A stretch of 64,000 nucleotides of DNA from an uncultured Lachnospiraceae bacterium (GTDB taxonomy: Bacteria > Bacillota > Clostridia > Lachnospirales > Lachnospiraceae), in contig CAJUDM010000001.1 in NCBI GenBank assembly GCA_910584915.1, forward strand, positions 57,592 to 121,591, read 5' to 3'. The notes below the pieces were generated by a model. The model had not been told where the DNA came from, searched no databases, and saw only the letters and a list, made by a program, of their open reading frames with translations. This document shows, piece by piece, positions 36,335 through 45,015 of this stretch (position 1 is the stretch's first letter; each line of letters opens with the position of its first letter). Position numbers and translations under genes: made by a program.

Positions 36335-38227
36335 ATGAAAAGCATTCTCTCTTTTTATAGCACAAACAAAAAACATATTTTTCTGTTCACGGGAATTTTA
36401 TTATCCGGCCTGTTTATGATTCCTTTTTTACTGTTGGGAACAGAGAGCATTATTACTTATCATGACCAGCTGGACGGTGAACTGTTCAGCTATCTGCTGA
36501 CCGCCAGATACCTGTTTACGGAGATCAGGGTTTATCCGGAGATCATGAACGGGCTTCCCGCGGCAGGAGCAGTTCCCCCTGCGCCGCTGTTCGTACTGCT
36601 CTATGTTATATTGAAGCCTTTCACCGCTTTTATGTTTTCTCAATGGATCATATATCTGACGGCTTTTCTCGGCATGTATCTGCTTCTGGCAAAACTTACC
36701 GGGAAAGAATTTATTTCTTTCTCGATTGCTGTCATTTTCATGCTGCTGCCCTTTTATCCGGTGTACGGGCTCTGTATCCCCGGACAGCCGCTGCTGTTTT
36801 TTGCTGTATTATCTCTATACCGCGGGGAACTTTCCCTGTCTCCCCCCGCAAATGCCGCAAAAATTTCTCTGCGGTCCTTTGGGAAAAAACGCCTTCCCTA
36901 CTATCTTCTGATCGTATTGTACGGTGCGGCCTCCTCCCTGGTGCTGGTCGGCTTTGCCTGCCTGCTCGTGCTGGGAATTTCCGCCCTCTACAGAACTATC
37001 GCTGCGCTTCGATCCAAGGAACGGTTCGGAACACATATTCCTGTTCTTCTTTCACTCTGGGTTTCTCCCGCCATTTTACTGACCACATATATCATGACCA
37101 ATTTCGATCTGATCAGGCAGGTTCTCTTTCCCGAAACGACCTATATCAGCCATAAAACCGAGATGGTCCTCTCCGCCCAGAACTTCTTCGATTATTTTAA
37201 AGAATCTTTCACCACCGGCATCTCCTATGCGCAGAGTTACCATACTGTTGTCTTTTTCCTGCTGTTTCTCTGCCCGGCGCTCGCTTTCCTGCATTTTTTA
37301 TCCCGATCCCGCCGGGGAAAAAACTTTCCTTTGCAAAATGCTTTCCGTCCCCTGACAAAGGCTTTCGGTATTTTATTCTTTATCCTTATGGTCTGCCTGT
37401 TCTACGCTTTTTACCACGAAAGTTTTATAACAGGCCTGCGCAACGCCTCAGACGGCATCCTGAAAACATTTAATCTGGACCGGGTGTGCTGGCTGCTGCC
37501 GACGGCATGGTGTGTTCTGGCGGGATATCTGCTCAGTTTTCTCGCAGATTTTTGGAAATCACTGACTGTGGCTTTTGATGATAAAAACAGGCCTTCAAAG
37601 GCTGTGTCTCTTCTGGAATCTTCTTTACTTTATGGCATTATCTTCGCTGTCCTTGGTATCTGGGGCGTCACCGTACTGCTCCATTGCCCTCTCCGTCCCA
37701 ATCTGTCAAAACTGCTGAAGGGTGGGGATTACTATGCCCTCGACTGGAATGATTTTTTTGCGGAGGACATCTTCAGTCAGATCAATGCCGCAATTGGAGA
37801 GCCCCGGGAGAGCTACCGCGTTGTAAACGTCGGCATCTATCCCGCCGCCGCCGCTTACAACGGCTTTTACTGTCTGGACGGCTACTCCAACAATTATCCT
37901 CTGGAGTATAAACACACGTTCCGCCAGATTATGGAGGGAGAACTCAATAAGAGCGACTATGTCAGGGATTTCTTTGACAACTGGGGAAACCGCTGCTACA
38001 TCACCACCGCGGAACAGGCAAACTATTACACCTTTGAAAAGAAATGGAACAGTGTGATCTATGATCTGGATCTGAGCACCGATAAACTCAAAGAAATGAA
38101 CTGCAGATATATTTTTTCCGCCGCCTACCTGATGAATGCGGAGGAAATGGGACTTTCGCTGCTGCGGGAAGCCCCCTTTGAGACGGAAGGCAGCTGGTAT
38201 CACATCTATGTCTATGTGGTGAATTAA
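36335..38227 (+). CDS. DUF6044-like polytopic membrane protein
   Basis: A 630-residue membrane protein with about ten to twelve hydrophobic segments and a C-terminal outward domain of some 180 residues. TYHDQLDGELFSYLL in the first loop is the DUF6044 signature, with Asp residues suited to a GT-C site. I start it at ATG 36335, where the basic-then-hydrophobic N-terminus begins; a TTG at 36227 gives a non-protein-like extension. No Shine-Dalgarno is visible. It is the only plus-strand gene of its region and converges with the acyltransferase gene. Confidence 0.72.
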   Translation: MKSILSFYSTNKKHIFLFTGILLSGLFMIPFLLLGTESIITYHDQLDGELFSYLLTARYLFTEIRVYPEIMNGLPAAGAVPPAPLFVLLYVILKPFTAFMFSQWIIYLTAFLGMYLLLAKLTGKEFISFSIAVIFMLLPFYPVYGLCIPGQPLLFFAVLSLYRGELSLSPPANAAKISLRSFGKKRLPYYLLIVLYGAASSLVLVGFACLLVLGISALYRTIAALRSKERFGTHIPVLLSLWVSPAILLTTYIMTNFDLIRQVLFPETTYISHKTEMVLSAQNFFDYFKESFTTGISYAQSYHTVVFFLLFLCPALAFLHFLSRSRRGKNFPLQNAFRPLTKAFGILFFILMVCLFYAFYHESFITGLRNASDGILKTFNLDRVCWLLPTAWCVLAGYLLSFLADFWKSLTVAFDDKNRPSKAVSLLESSLLYGIIFAVLGIWGVTVLLHCPLRPNLSKLLKGGDYYALDWNDFFAEDIFSQINAAIGEPRESYRVVNVGIYPAAAAYNGFYCLDGYSNNYPLEYKHTFRQIMEGELNKSDYVRDFFDNWGNRCYITTAEQANYYTFEKKWNSVIYDLDLSTDKLKEMNCRYIFSAAYLMNAEEMGLSLLREAPFETEGSWYHIYVYVVN

Positions 38228-38287
38228 ATGCATATTATGGTGTCGGGATCAACCCGGATATTCTTTATGTGGGCATCTGATATTATA

Positions 38288-39346
38288 TCAGCAGATATAC
38301 TTCCCAGCCAACGGAATCCTCCTGAGCACCGCGCTGACAACAAGAGCCGCTGCAAAGCACCCCACCGCAAGAAGCGGTATCCACAGAATCAGCGGCATAA
38401 TCTGACTGTCGATTCCATGTTTCTCCAGAATCTCTATCATCCCCACATGCATCACATAAACTCCCAGAGTATCCGCCGAAATCTCATGGATCACCTTCTC
38501 TGCCCCTGCGCTGAACGCCCTTTTACCAAATGCCTCCTTCGCCCATATCACCAAAGCAGCAGAGATCAACGCCGTAAACATCCCGAAGCTGTCATAGATT
38601 GCTCCGGTAGGCTCTCCCGCTCTCTCCGCCAGATAATTGCCGAGCACAATATTCAAAACTCCGCCTGCCAGCGCTCCTGTATAGATGAATTTATGCCACC
38701 TTTTCTCAATGCCAATATGCACCAGATAATATCCCAGCACAAAATACCCCAGATAACTGCACACTATCTCCGGCTGAAACAGATTCAGCACATAGTCCAG
38801 CATACTGGAAGAATACATTGCCCTGACAGTCTCACATAAAATCTGACAGAGAAAAAACAACAGCAGAAAATACTCGATATTTTTCTTGGAGGCATGATCG
38901 ATCCATACTTTCAGGACAGGCAGCAGCACATAGATCCCGATGATCATCGGCAGAAACCAGAGATGATATCTCCCCAGGATCATCTCCCTCACAACATCCT
39001 TCCAGCCGATCCCGGCGGGATCAAACCCCCGGCAGTCCATCAGGCCATACGCACAGGACCAGAAAATATACAGCACCGCTAACCGCAGGATATTATGCCA
39101 ATACAGCTTCTTTACATCCAGTTCTTTTCCCGGTGCCAGAAACAGTGCCCCGCTGATCATCACAAACACCGGCACCCCGAACCGGAACAGCGCGTCATAG
39201 GAGTTTGCGATCTTGAAACCGCCGCTGTCCACAGGCAGACTGTACCACGCCTGGGCGGAAGCATGGAGCATGATCACGCTGAAACAGGCTATAATGCGCA
39301 ATATATCGATATAAAGTTGATGGCCTGACTGCCTGCTTTTCTCCAT
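38288..39346 (-). CDS. Acyltransferase family 3 membrane protein
   Basis: A 352-residue integral membrane acyltransferase of the OafA/WecH type with about ten helices. RIIACFSVIMLHASAQAW holds the conserved His of the first helix, and WFLPMIIGIYVLLP is typical of the family. Such enzymes O- or N-acetylate surface sugars using acetyl-CoA from the cytoplasm. AGGAG lies upstream and only 3 bp separate it from the membrane-protein gene before it. The sugar modified is unknown. Confidence 0.85.
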   Translation of the reverse strand: MEKSRQSGHQLYIDILRIIACFSVIMLHASAQAWYSLPVDSGGFKIANSYDALFRFGVPVFVMISGALFLAPGKELDVKKLYWHNILRLAVLYIFWSCAYGLMDCRGFDPAGIGWKDVVREMILGRYHLWFLPMIIGIYVLLPVLKVWIDHASKKNIEYFLLLFFLCQILCETVRAMYSSSMLDYVLNLFQPEIVCSYLGYFVLGYYLVHIGIEKRWHKFIYTGALAGGVLNIVLGNYLAERAGEPTGAIYDSFGMFTALISAALVIWAKEAFGKRAFSAGAEKVIHEISADTLGVYVMHVGMIEILEKHGIDSQIMPLILWIPLLAVGCFAAALVVSAVLRRIPLAGKYIC

Positions 39347-39349
39347 CCC

Positions 39350-41227
39350 TTATGGTCTCCTGATATAGTACCTGAAGTATTTTCCATCGATCACCTGCGT
39401 CGCCCCGAATTCCTCCTCGATCCAGTGTATGATCCAACTGTCCTTATCCCACTGAAGATCCCCATACCAGCACAATACCGCTATGACGTCCGGGTACTTG
39501 TCCGGATTCCTCTCCCAGTAATCCAACAGATTTTCGTCAAAAGTAGGCGTGCAGATGGTCGTACAGGAACCGATATTTACATCCTGATACATATAACAGA
39601 TCGTATTGGTATCCAGTACAAGCAGACTGTCTCCCGGCTCGATATATGTCTGAAATTCCTCATAATTGCACTCCGCCATATACCCCTGCATATATTCTGT
39701 GATGATCCCTTTCCCCGGTCCCACCGAAAGAATATTTCCGACAGAAGTGATATTTTTCATCAGACCGTCATTATCTGTATAAGCCCAGCCTTTTACAAAA
39801 ATAGCCACAAAACACCAGACGATCAGAAAAAGCCCTGCATACTTCTGAAAAATTTCCGGCTGCCGTTCCTTTGTATAAACCAAAAGAACTACCGCTCCCA
39901 TGATCACTCCTGTCAGCAGATATTTTACGGATGTAAACAGCGTCAGGTTCGTGAGCATCAAAACAGCGATATACATCACCACATTTGCCCTCAGCCACAG
40001 AAGCGCCATCTCCCTTTTTTCTTCCGGTAGTTCTCCCGCATAATAAAATCCAACAGCAAAAATAAAAAAGTATATCGTGTAAGGAAATGAATGTTCATAC
40101 TTCCAGAGCATAAATATCCAGTGTAAGAACATTAACACAAAAGAAGTGATCAAATATACATAATAAAAAGCAAACTTCTCACTCTCCGCTTTGCAGGCAC
40201 TCAGTTTTTTTCTGCATATAAGCCGATATACAATGACTGCCGCCAATAAATATCCCAGTCCAAATAACAGAAGAGGCACCAGATTGAACCCGTAAATCTG
40301 GCACTTTTCCAACACTCCGCCACTGTGGGCATCGTTGGAGGCAAGCAGGCTCTGAATATTGGCAATCAACTCCGTCGGAGCCATATAACTGAACAGATAC
40401 GCCATATAAAATCCACCTGCGGCCAGACAGGTTCCTGTAAATAAAGCTATCGTTCTTTTTTTATAAGCATCGCACTTCCAGAGGTACCAGACAATAAACG
40501 GAAACAAGAGCAGACAGGTCGGATAAGAAAGCACCGTGAAAGAAAGCCATAAACCTGCCTCTATTGCTGTAAACATTATCTTCAGGTTCTGTTTCTTTGC
40601 CGTCTGTGATCCCTTTTTATCCGCTGAAATCAAAACATTTGATCGCATATTTTCATTTGCCGACATCCGATCGTCCGGTCGTAATACTTTTTCTCTCCCT
40701 GAAACAGAACCCTCCGCCTCTCCGGCATATGACGCCACCCCTCTTCCCTCCAACATCGCCAGCCTGAAAAGGCTCATCAAAAGCATCGTCAAGCCCCATG
40801 CCATCATGTTGGAAAACTCAGGCATCACATAAGTCTTCGGCAGCAGATTAAAATAGAGCACCGCCAGATAAAAGCCGTACTCAGGCTCCAGCAGATGACA
40901 GAACATCCGATACAGGTAACAGGCTATTCCCAGATGGATCAGCACGCCCACGATCCGCACCCAGATCACCATATATGTTGTAGTATGGAACAGTTTCAGA
41001 TAAATCCACATCAGAAATTCCATCAAAAAAGCCGACGTTTGATGCGGATCCCATATCTGTGCAAAAAGCCTGTCCCCTCTGAGAAGCCGATAAGACAAAC
41101 TGACCGCATACTCCTCATCCATCTGCAGGCTGACAAAGATGCACTTTAGTGCCGCGAAAAAACTCCCTAACAGCAAAAGTATCACTATATATTTCTTTTT
41201 TTTATCCTTACATAGTTCTTTTAACAT
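39350..41227 (-). CDS. GT-C-like polytopic membrane glycosyltransferase
   Basis: A 625-residue protein with about twelve hydrophobic segments, a Ser/Lys-rich cytoplasmic loop around residues 165-215 and an outward C-terminal domain (about residues 500-625). The first outward loop reads LQMDEEYAVSLSYRLLRGD, where the acidic pair matches the catalytic position of family 39/83 GT-C enzymes. AAAGGA precedes the ATG. It is coupled to the acyltransferase gene downstream, so the acyl group may be placed on the sugar it adds. Donor and acceptor unknown. Confidence 0.75.
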   Translation of the reverse strand: MLKELCKDKKKKYIVILLLLGSFFAALKCIFVSLQMDEEYAVSLSYRLLRGDRLFAQIWDPHQTSAFLMEFLMWIYLKLFHTTTYMVIWVRIVGVLIHLGIACYLYRMFCHLLEPEYGFYLAVLYFNLLPKTYVMPEFSNMMAWGLTMLLMSLFRLAMLEGRGVASYAGEAEGSVSGREKVLRPDDRMSANENMRSNVLISADKKGSQTAKKQNLKIMFTAIEAGLWLSFTVLSYPTCLLLFPFIVWYLWKCDAYKKRTIALFTGTCLAAGGFYMAYLFSYMAPTELIANIQSLLASNDAHSGGVLEKCQIYGFNLVPLLLFGLGYLLAAVIVYRLICRKKLSACKAESEKFAFYYVYLITSFVLMFLHWIFMLWKYEHSFPYTIYFFIFAVGFYYAGELPEEKREMALLWLRANVVMYIAVLMLTNLTLFTSVKYLLTGVIMGAVVLLVYTKERQPEIFQKYAGLFLIVWCFVAIFVKGWAYTDNDGLMKNITSVGNILSVGPGKGIITEYMQGYMAECNYEEFQTYIEPGDSLLVLDTNTICYMYQDVNIGSCTTICTPTFDENLLDYWERNPDKYPDVIAVLCWYGDLQWDKDSWIIHWIEEEFGATQVIDGKYFRYYIRRP

Positions 41228-41296
41228 ATATTTCCTTTAATTTTATAATAACTCCGCTCTCAATTTTAAAAGTCCGCTGCAAAGCTGCCGCCCGGT

Positions 41297-42772
41297 CTAT
41301 TTTACTAATCGCACCGAGTCCTTCCCAAAGAATCCCGCCACCGTATAATTCCTCCAGTCCGTTTGATCCTCCGCGATATCATCATGATACAACACATACG
41401 GTTTCACTGAAAAATCCCCCACCTCGACATCCCTTACAGAATCATCCGTATACAATGCCCAGCGCGCCTCGTTTTCCGCCAGATACACCGCAGCCTCCCC
41501 TTTTACCAATGACAGCAGCGCGCTGCTGCTGCTCGTGGACTGCAGGCCGTACATTTTTAAACATCCAGCCAGAAGAACGAGAAAACAGATCAGTATCGGC
41601 AAAGCCTTTATCTCCTTTTGAGCAAGCAGACGGAACTTCTCATATCTGTGTACCGCCCACCCTGTCCAATATAGCAGATTTCCCGCCAAAAGAAAATAGT
41701 AGCTGAAATACACCAGATTGATCAGGCGCCCCGGTCCCCATGTGGCCCCCGCAAAAAAGGGCGGTGTCATCATCGAACAAAATAGTCCGAAGGAAACTAT
41801 TGTCGCTATACCGGGCAGGCGAAAAGAATAATTCATTTTTGTCATCTGCCCAATTCCCAGTATAAATACAACGATCAGGAAAAAAATTACAGGTAACCGA
41901 AACCATTCTTTCAGAAAAACAGCCCCACGGTACAGAGATGCAAAAATACTTCCTGTAATCCCCAAACTTTCCACCGCCCCCATTCTTCCTGCATTACTCG
42001 GTGCAAGAGCATTAAAGATCACAAAACAGATCAGATATTCTACTAATACCATACACAAAAAATAGCATTTTCTCTTTCTTATAAGCATACCCATAAAAGC
42101 CAAAACCAGAAGTTCCGCGGTCAATAAACCCGTAGAATAATTACTCCCTCCGATCATAAAAGCCAAAAACACCGATGCGATCCCCGGTAATATCCGCTTC
42201 CCCCGATTATCTGCAGAATAAAAATAAATCAAAGCCGTTCCCAGAAATAACAGCAGTGAATAAGTCAATGTATACGCTGTGGCTCCCACATACCAGAAAT
42301 AAGCTTCCGATGGATACGGCACATATAAAATCTGCATTGCTGTAATAAGTACCGTAAAGATCCATGATATTTCACAATTCCACCGACATATACGGCAGGT
42401 AACCGCCCTGAAAAATACAATGTTTGCAACAATAAATGAAATAATCACCAGATATGCCCCGATAAAATAGTATTCAGGCACTGCAGTACCAAAGCCAAAA
42501 GAAGACAGCACATTATTAAAGTAGCAACCCTGCCATCCTTTATAAAATCCCGCTGCTTCTCTCCATGCTTCTTTAACTACAACATTGAAGGTACTGCCAT
42601 TGCTTATTTCCCTATACAGGGCACCCGCAAAAGAAAAATCATCACTGCACGGATAATTAAAATGCGCAATAACAAAAAGAGGCATAAGCACTATAAACAA
42701 AAAAGCAAATGCCATCCAGCGCGCTGCCTTCCATTCTCTAGAAACTATTGTTTCTTTTTGAAACCGAAACAT
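41297..42772 (-). CDS. DUF6056-like polytopic membrane protein (second copy)
   Basis: A 491-residue membrane protein with about twelve hydrophobic segments and the DUF6056 loop FNYPCSDDFSFAG. It matches the protein at 32641-34131 in length and layout, so the locus holds two divergent family members, probably for two linkages. AGGAG sits five bases before the ATG. It begins a leftward group with the GT-C-like and acyltransferase genes. A 7-bp hairpin (42801-42817) lies just upstream. Confidence 0.72.
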   Translation of the reverse strand: MFRFQKETIVSREWKAARWMAFAFLFIVLMPLFVIAHFNYPCSDDFSFAGALYREISNGSTFNVVVKEAWREAAGFYKGWQGCYFNNVLSSFGFGTAVPEYYFIGAYLVIISFIVANIVFFRAVTCRICRWNCEISWIFTVLITAMQILYVPYPSEAYFWYVGATAYTLTYSLLLFLGTALIYFYSADNRGKRILPGIASVFLAFMIGGSNYSTGLLTAELLVLAFMGMLIRKRKCYFLCMVLVEYLICFVIFNALAPSNAGRMGAVESLGITGSIFASLYRGAVFLKEWFRLPVIFFLIVVFILGIGQMTKMNYSFRLPGIATIVSFGLFCSMMTPPFFAGATWGPGRLINLVYFSYYFLLAGNLLYWTGWAVHRYEKFRLLAQKEIKALPILICFLVLLAGCLKMYGLQSTSSSSALLSLVKGEAAVYLAENEARWALYTDDSVRDVEVGDFSVKPYVLYHDDIAEDQTDWRNYTVAGFFGKDSVRLVK

Positions 42773-42882
42773 TGTACTCCTGATCCTCCACCTAAAAGTA
42801 TTCCCCGCGAAGCGGGAAGTAACTCTTTTCCTCCATACTTTCCTCTATAAAAAGATAGTACAGACAGGCGGTCTCCTTCCTC

Positions 42883-43152
42883 TCACTCCTCGCCAGGACT
42901 GTCCTTATATCTCCCCATCAGATCCAAAACACATTTCTTCGCCTCCAGATATTTCTGCTCCTCCGATGAGATTGCACTCCTGTCAAGCTTTTCCTGTGTA
43001 TCCCGCATCTCCCGTTCAATATCTATATCCTCCTCCGGCAGATTCAGCATCAGTTCATACATCAGCAGATTCTTCGGCGCATTCTGCCTCTCTAAAAGCA
43101 TTGCTTTCTGTATACAGGCTTCCAATGTCCGGCCTCTGTACTCTCTTTCCAT
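42883..43152 (-). CDS. Small hypothetical protein (89 aa)
   Basis: A soluble, charged, helix-rich 89-residue protein, starting MEREYRGRTLEACIQKAML, with no membrane segment or Cys-rich motif other than isolated residues. AAGGAG six bases before the ATG supports translation. It lies just downstream of duplicated ugd 3'-end fragments and the DUF1703-type gene, so it could be part of the same insertion or an old resident. I do not recognise the family. Confidence 0.6.
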   Translation of the reverse strand: MEREYRGRTLEACIQKAMLLERQNAPKNLLMYELMLNLPEEDIDIEREMRDTQEKLDRSAISSEEQKYLEAKKCVLDLMGRYKDSPGEE

Positions 43153-43213
43153 TTGGGGCTCCTTCGTCTTATCCGTTTGTCATAGCCGGCACATCTGCCC
43201 GGAGAAAGTATTT

Positions 43214-43303
43214 TCAATCCTTCCAAGAATATCCCTCGTATGAATTTTCCCCTCATTCCTCCATCTCGAAAATATCCCCCATAAACTTTCCCCTCATTCC
43301 TCC
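43214..43303. repeat. Two degenerate copies of the ugd 3' end
   Basis: Copy A (43214-43252) begins TCAATCCTTCC, has AATATCCCTCGTAT, and matches the ugd terminus at 45016-45045 with a one-base gap and few changes, including its stop codon. Copy B (43267-43297) has CGAAAATATCCC and ATAAAC as in ugd, with a 2-bp deletion, and overlaps the stop of the DUF1703-type gene. Together with ugd itself they flank that gene as direct repeats. Confidence 0.7.
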
Positions 43304-44886
43304 GTCCCGCAGGTATGCTCCTCTATCCTACAAGTATGCACCTTTGTTTTCGCATCATAGTTAACACCGACCAACAGCAGACCACCCTCATAATCTTTCA
43401 ACACCGCCGGATAATTCCTGTCTTTTATCTGCGTGATTGCCCCGTCGGCCGTCTTATTCCATTTAAGCTCAATGATCATTGCCGGCAGAGGAGAACGTCT
43501 CTTCGGCATATATACCACATCCGCGCATCCATGCCCTGATGGCAGTTCCTCCATCTTATGATACTGATCCACGCAGGTGATGTATGTGTATCTCACAACT
43601 GCCCGAAGCGCCTGCTCATCATTGTAATACTGCGGCGCATAATTTGAGTCATGCACCCACGCAAGCACGGATGCCACAGCCTCTGCGTCACCCTCAAGCG
43701 TTTTTTCGAGCAGCTCATCGGATTTTCGAATCAGCCGGACCAACTGCTCATGGCTTCCTCTCCGAAGAATCTTGTTAAATTCCATGCGTATCTCTTCGTT
43801 CGGAATCCTTGCCGTCCCTGTTCCCTGATCATCTTCGCTGTAAGAAAGATATCCCAGATGGATCAAAAGCGTCAATACGTCATCCCTGCTCTTAAACGTC
43901 TCAAAATCGTTCTCAAAGTTTTCTGTATCGACTTCTATCGTTTCACCGCTGACAAGTCTCACGATATCATCCTGCAGACCGTCCTCATTCATATCAATAT
44001 ATGTGAGCAATGCCTCCGCCGCCGATGTCTTTTTCCAGTAGGATCTGAATTTTCCTCCCCGCATGGCGCTCATAACAGAGTAAGGATTATAGACTGAATG
44101 GACTCTGTCAAAAGTGTATCCGTCATACCAGGCTCTCGCCTCCTCAAAATCCATATGAAAGCTGTCGCACAGCCCACGCACCTCGTCCTCCGTAAAACCT
44201 GTATATTCTGCATATTCACCCGGATCCAGAACGGAAAACTCCTTAAAGTCGGATATCGACGACTGTGAACCGTTCTTTCTGATGGGCAGAATGCCCGTCA
44301 TATACGCCGCGGCAAATACTTTATCCGTCACCCCGCTGTTTTTGAACAGCGAACGCAGAAATTCCAGATATGTCTTCTGTACATTTCCCCGATTGCCGCA
44401 CTCCCGCATTGGCGCATCCCACTCATCAATGATCACGATAAATTTATTTCCGGTCAACTCTACTGTTTTTGCCAATATCGCCAAAAACCCTTCCGCCTCT
44501 TCCAGCTCAGGATATTCCTCTGTCAACTCACGGACAATACTTCTCTTTATATACGGAACCATATCCTCGGCAGAGCTTTCCCCCATCACCCCTGTCATGT
44601 CCAGATAGATTACATCATATTTATTTCGATGCCTTGTATACTGAGCATCCCCAAAAATCTCAAGATCATCAAACAGCGCCGAGGAATCGCAGGTCTTGTC
44701 ATAATACGCGCACAGCATTTTCGCGGCAAATGATTTGCCAAAACGCCGCGGTCGGCTGACACAGATCAAAGACCTTGGCGTACCAATAACCTCATTGATC
44801 AGGCGGATCAGCCCTGTCTTGTCTACATATATATCATTTCGTATCGCCGAAAACCCGCTGTTTCCAGGATTCAGATATATTCCCAT
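43294..44886 (-). CDS. AAA-ATPase-like / PD-(D/E)XK nuclease protein (DUF1703 type)
   Basis: A 530-residue protein of the AAA-ATPase-like plus PDDEXK family that often occurs in many copies in Bacteroidetes and Clostridia. The N-terminal YVDKTGLI and ISRPRRFGKS-type P-loop (here VSRPRRFGKS), Walker B IVIIDEWDAPM and the C-terminal nuclease motif (DVVYMP ... IIELKW) are all present. Start ATG 44886 fits the family opening MGIYLNPGN; ATG 44901 is also possible, with AGGA nearby. Flanking ugd-end repeats suggest that it arrived by insertion. Its function is unknown; mobile or defence roles have been suggested for such genes. Confidence 0.82.
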   Translation of the reverse strand: MGIYLNPGNSGFSAIRNDIYVDKTGLIRLINEVIGTPRSLICVSRPRRFGKSFAAKMLCAYYDKTCDSSALFDDLEIFGDAQYTRHRNKYDVIYLDMTGVMGESSAEDMVPYIKRSIVRELTEEYPELEEAEGFLAILAKTVELTGNKFIVIIDEWDAPMRECGNRGNVQKTYLEFLRSLFKNSGVTDKVFAAAYMTGILPIRKNGSQSSISDFKEFSVLDPGEYAEYTGFTEDEVRGLCDSFHMDFEEARAWYDGYTFDRVHSVYNPYSVMSAMRGGKFRSYWKKTSAAEALLTYIDMNEDGLQDDIVRLVSGETIEVDTENFENDFETFKSRDDVLTLLIHLGYLSYSEDDQGTGTARIPNEEIRMEFNKILRRGSHEQLVRLIRKSDELLEKTLEGDAEAVASVLAWVHDSNYAPQYYNDEQALRAVVRYTYITCVDQYHKMEELPSGHGCADVVYMPKRRSPLPAMIIELKWNKTADGAITQIKDRNYPAVLKDYEGGLLLVGVNYDAKTKVHTCRIEEHTCGTEE

Positions 44887-45015
44887 AAAGCATGCCCTCA
44901 TACTTTTCCTGCTCAGCCTGAATGTTTCTTTCCTATCGATATTATAGAATTACCCATTTATTATCCGGCACCCGCATCACCTTTCCGGCTGTCCCCAGTT
45001 TATATACTAACCTTA

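Noticed and set aside
42773..42882. A +1 frame continuation of the 89-residue protein
   Set aside because: The other frame stays open for about 30 codons (ending SYFPLRGEYF), but there is no slippery site and a hairpin explains the sequence as well.
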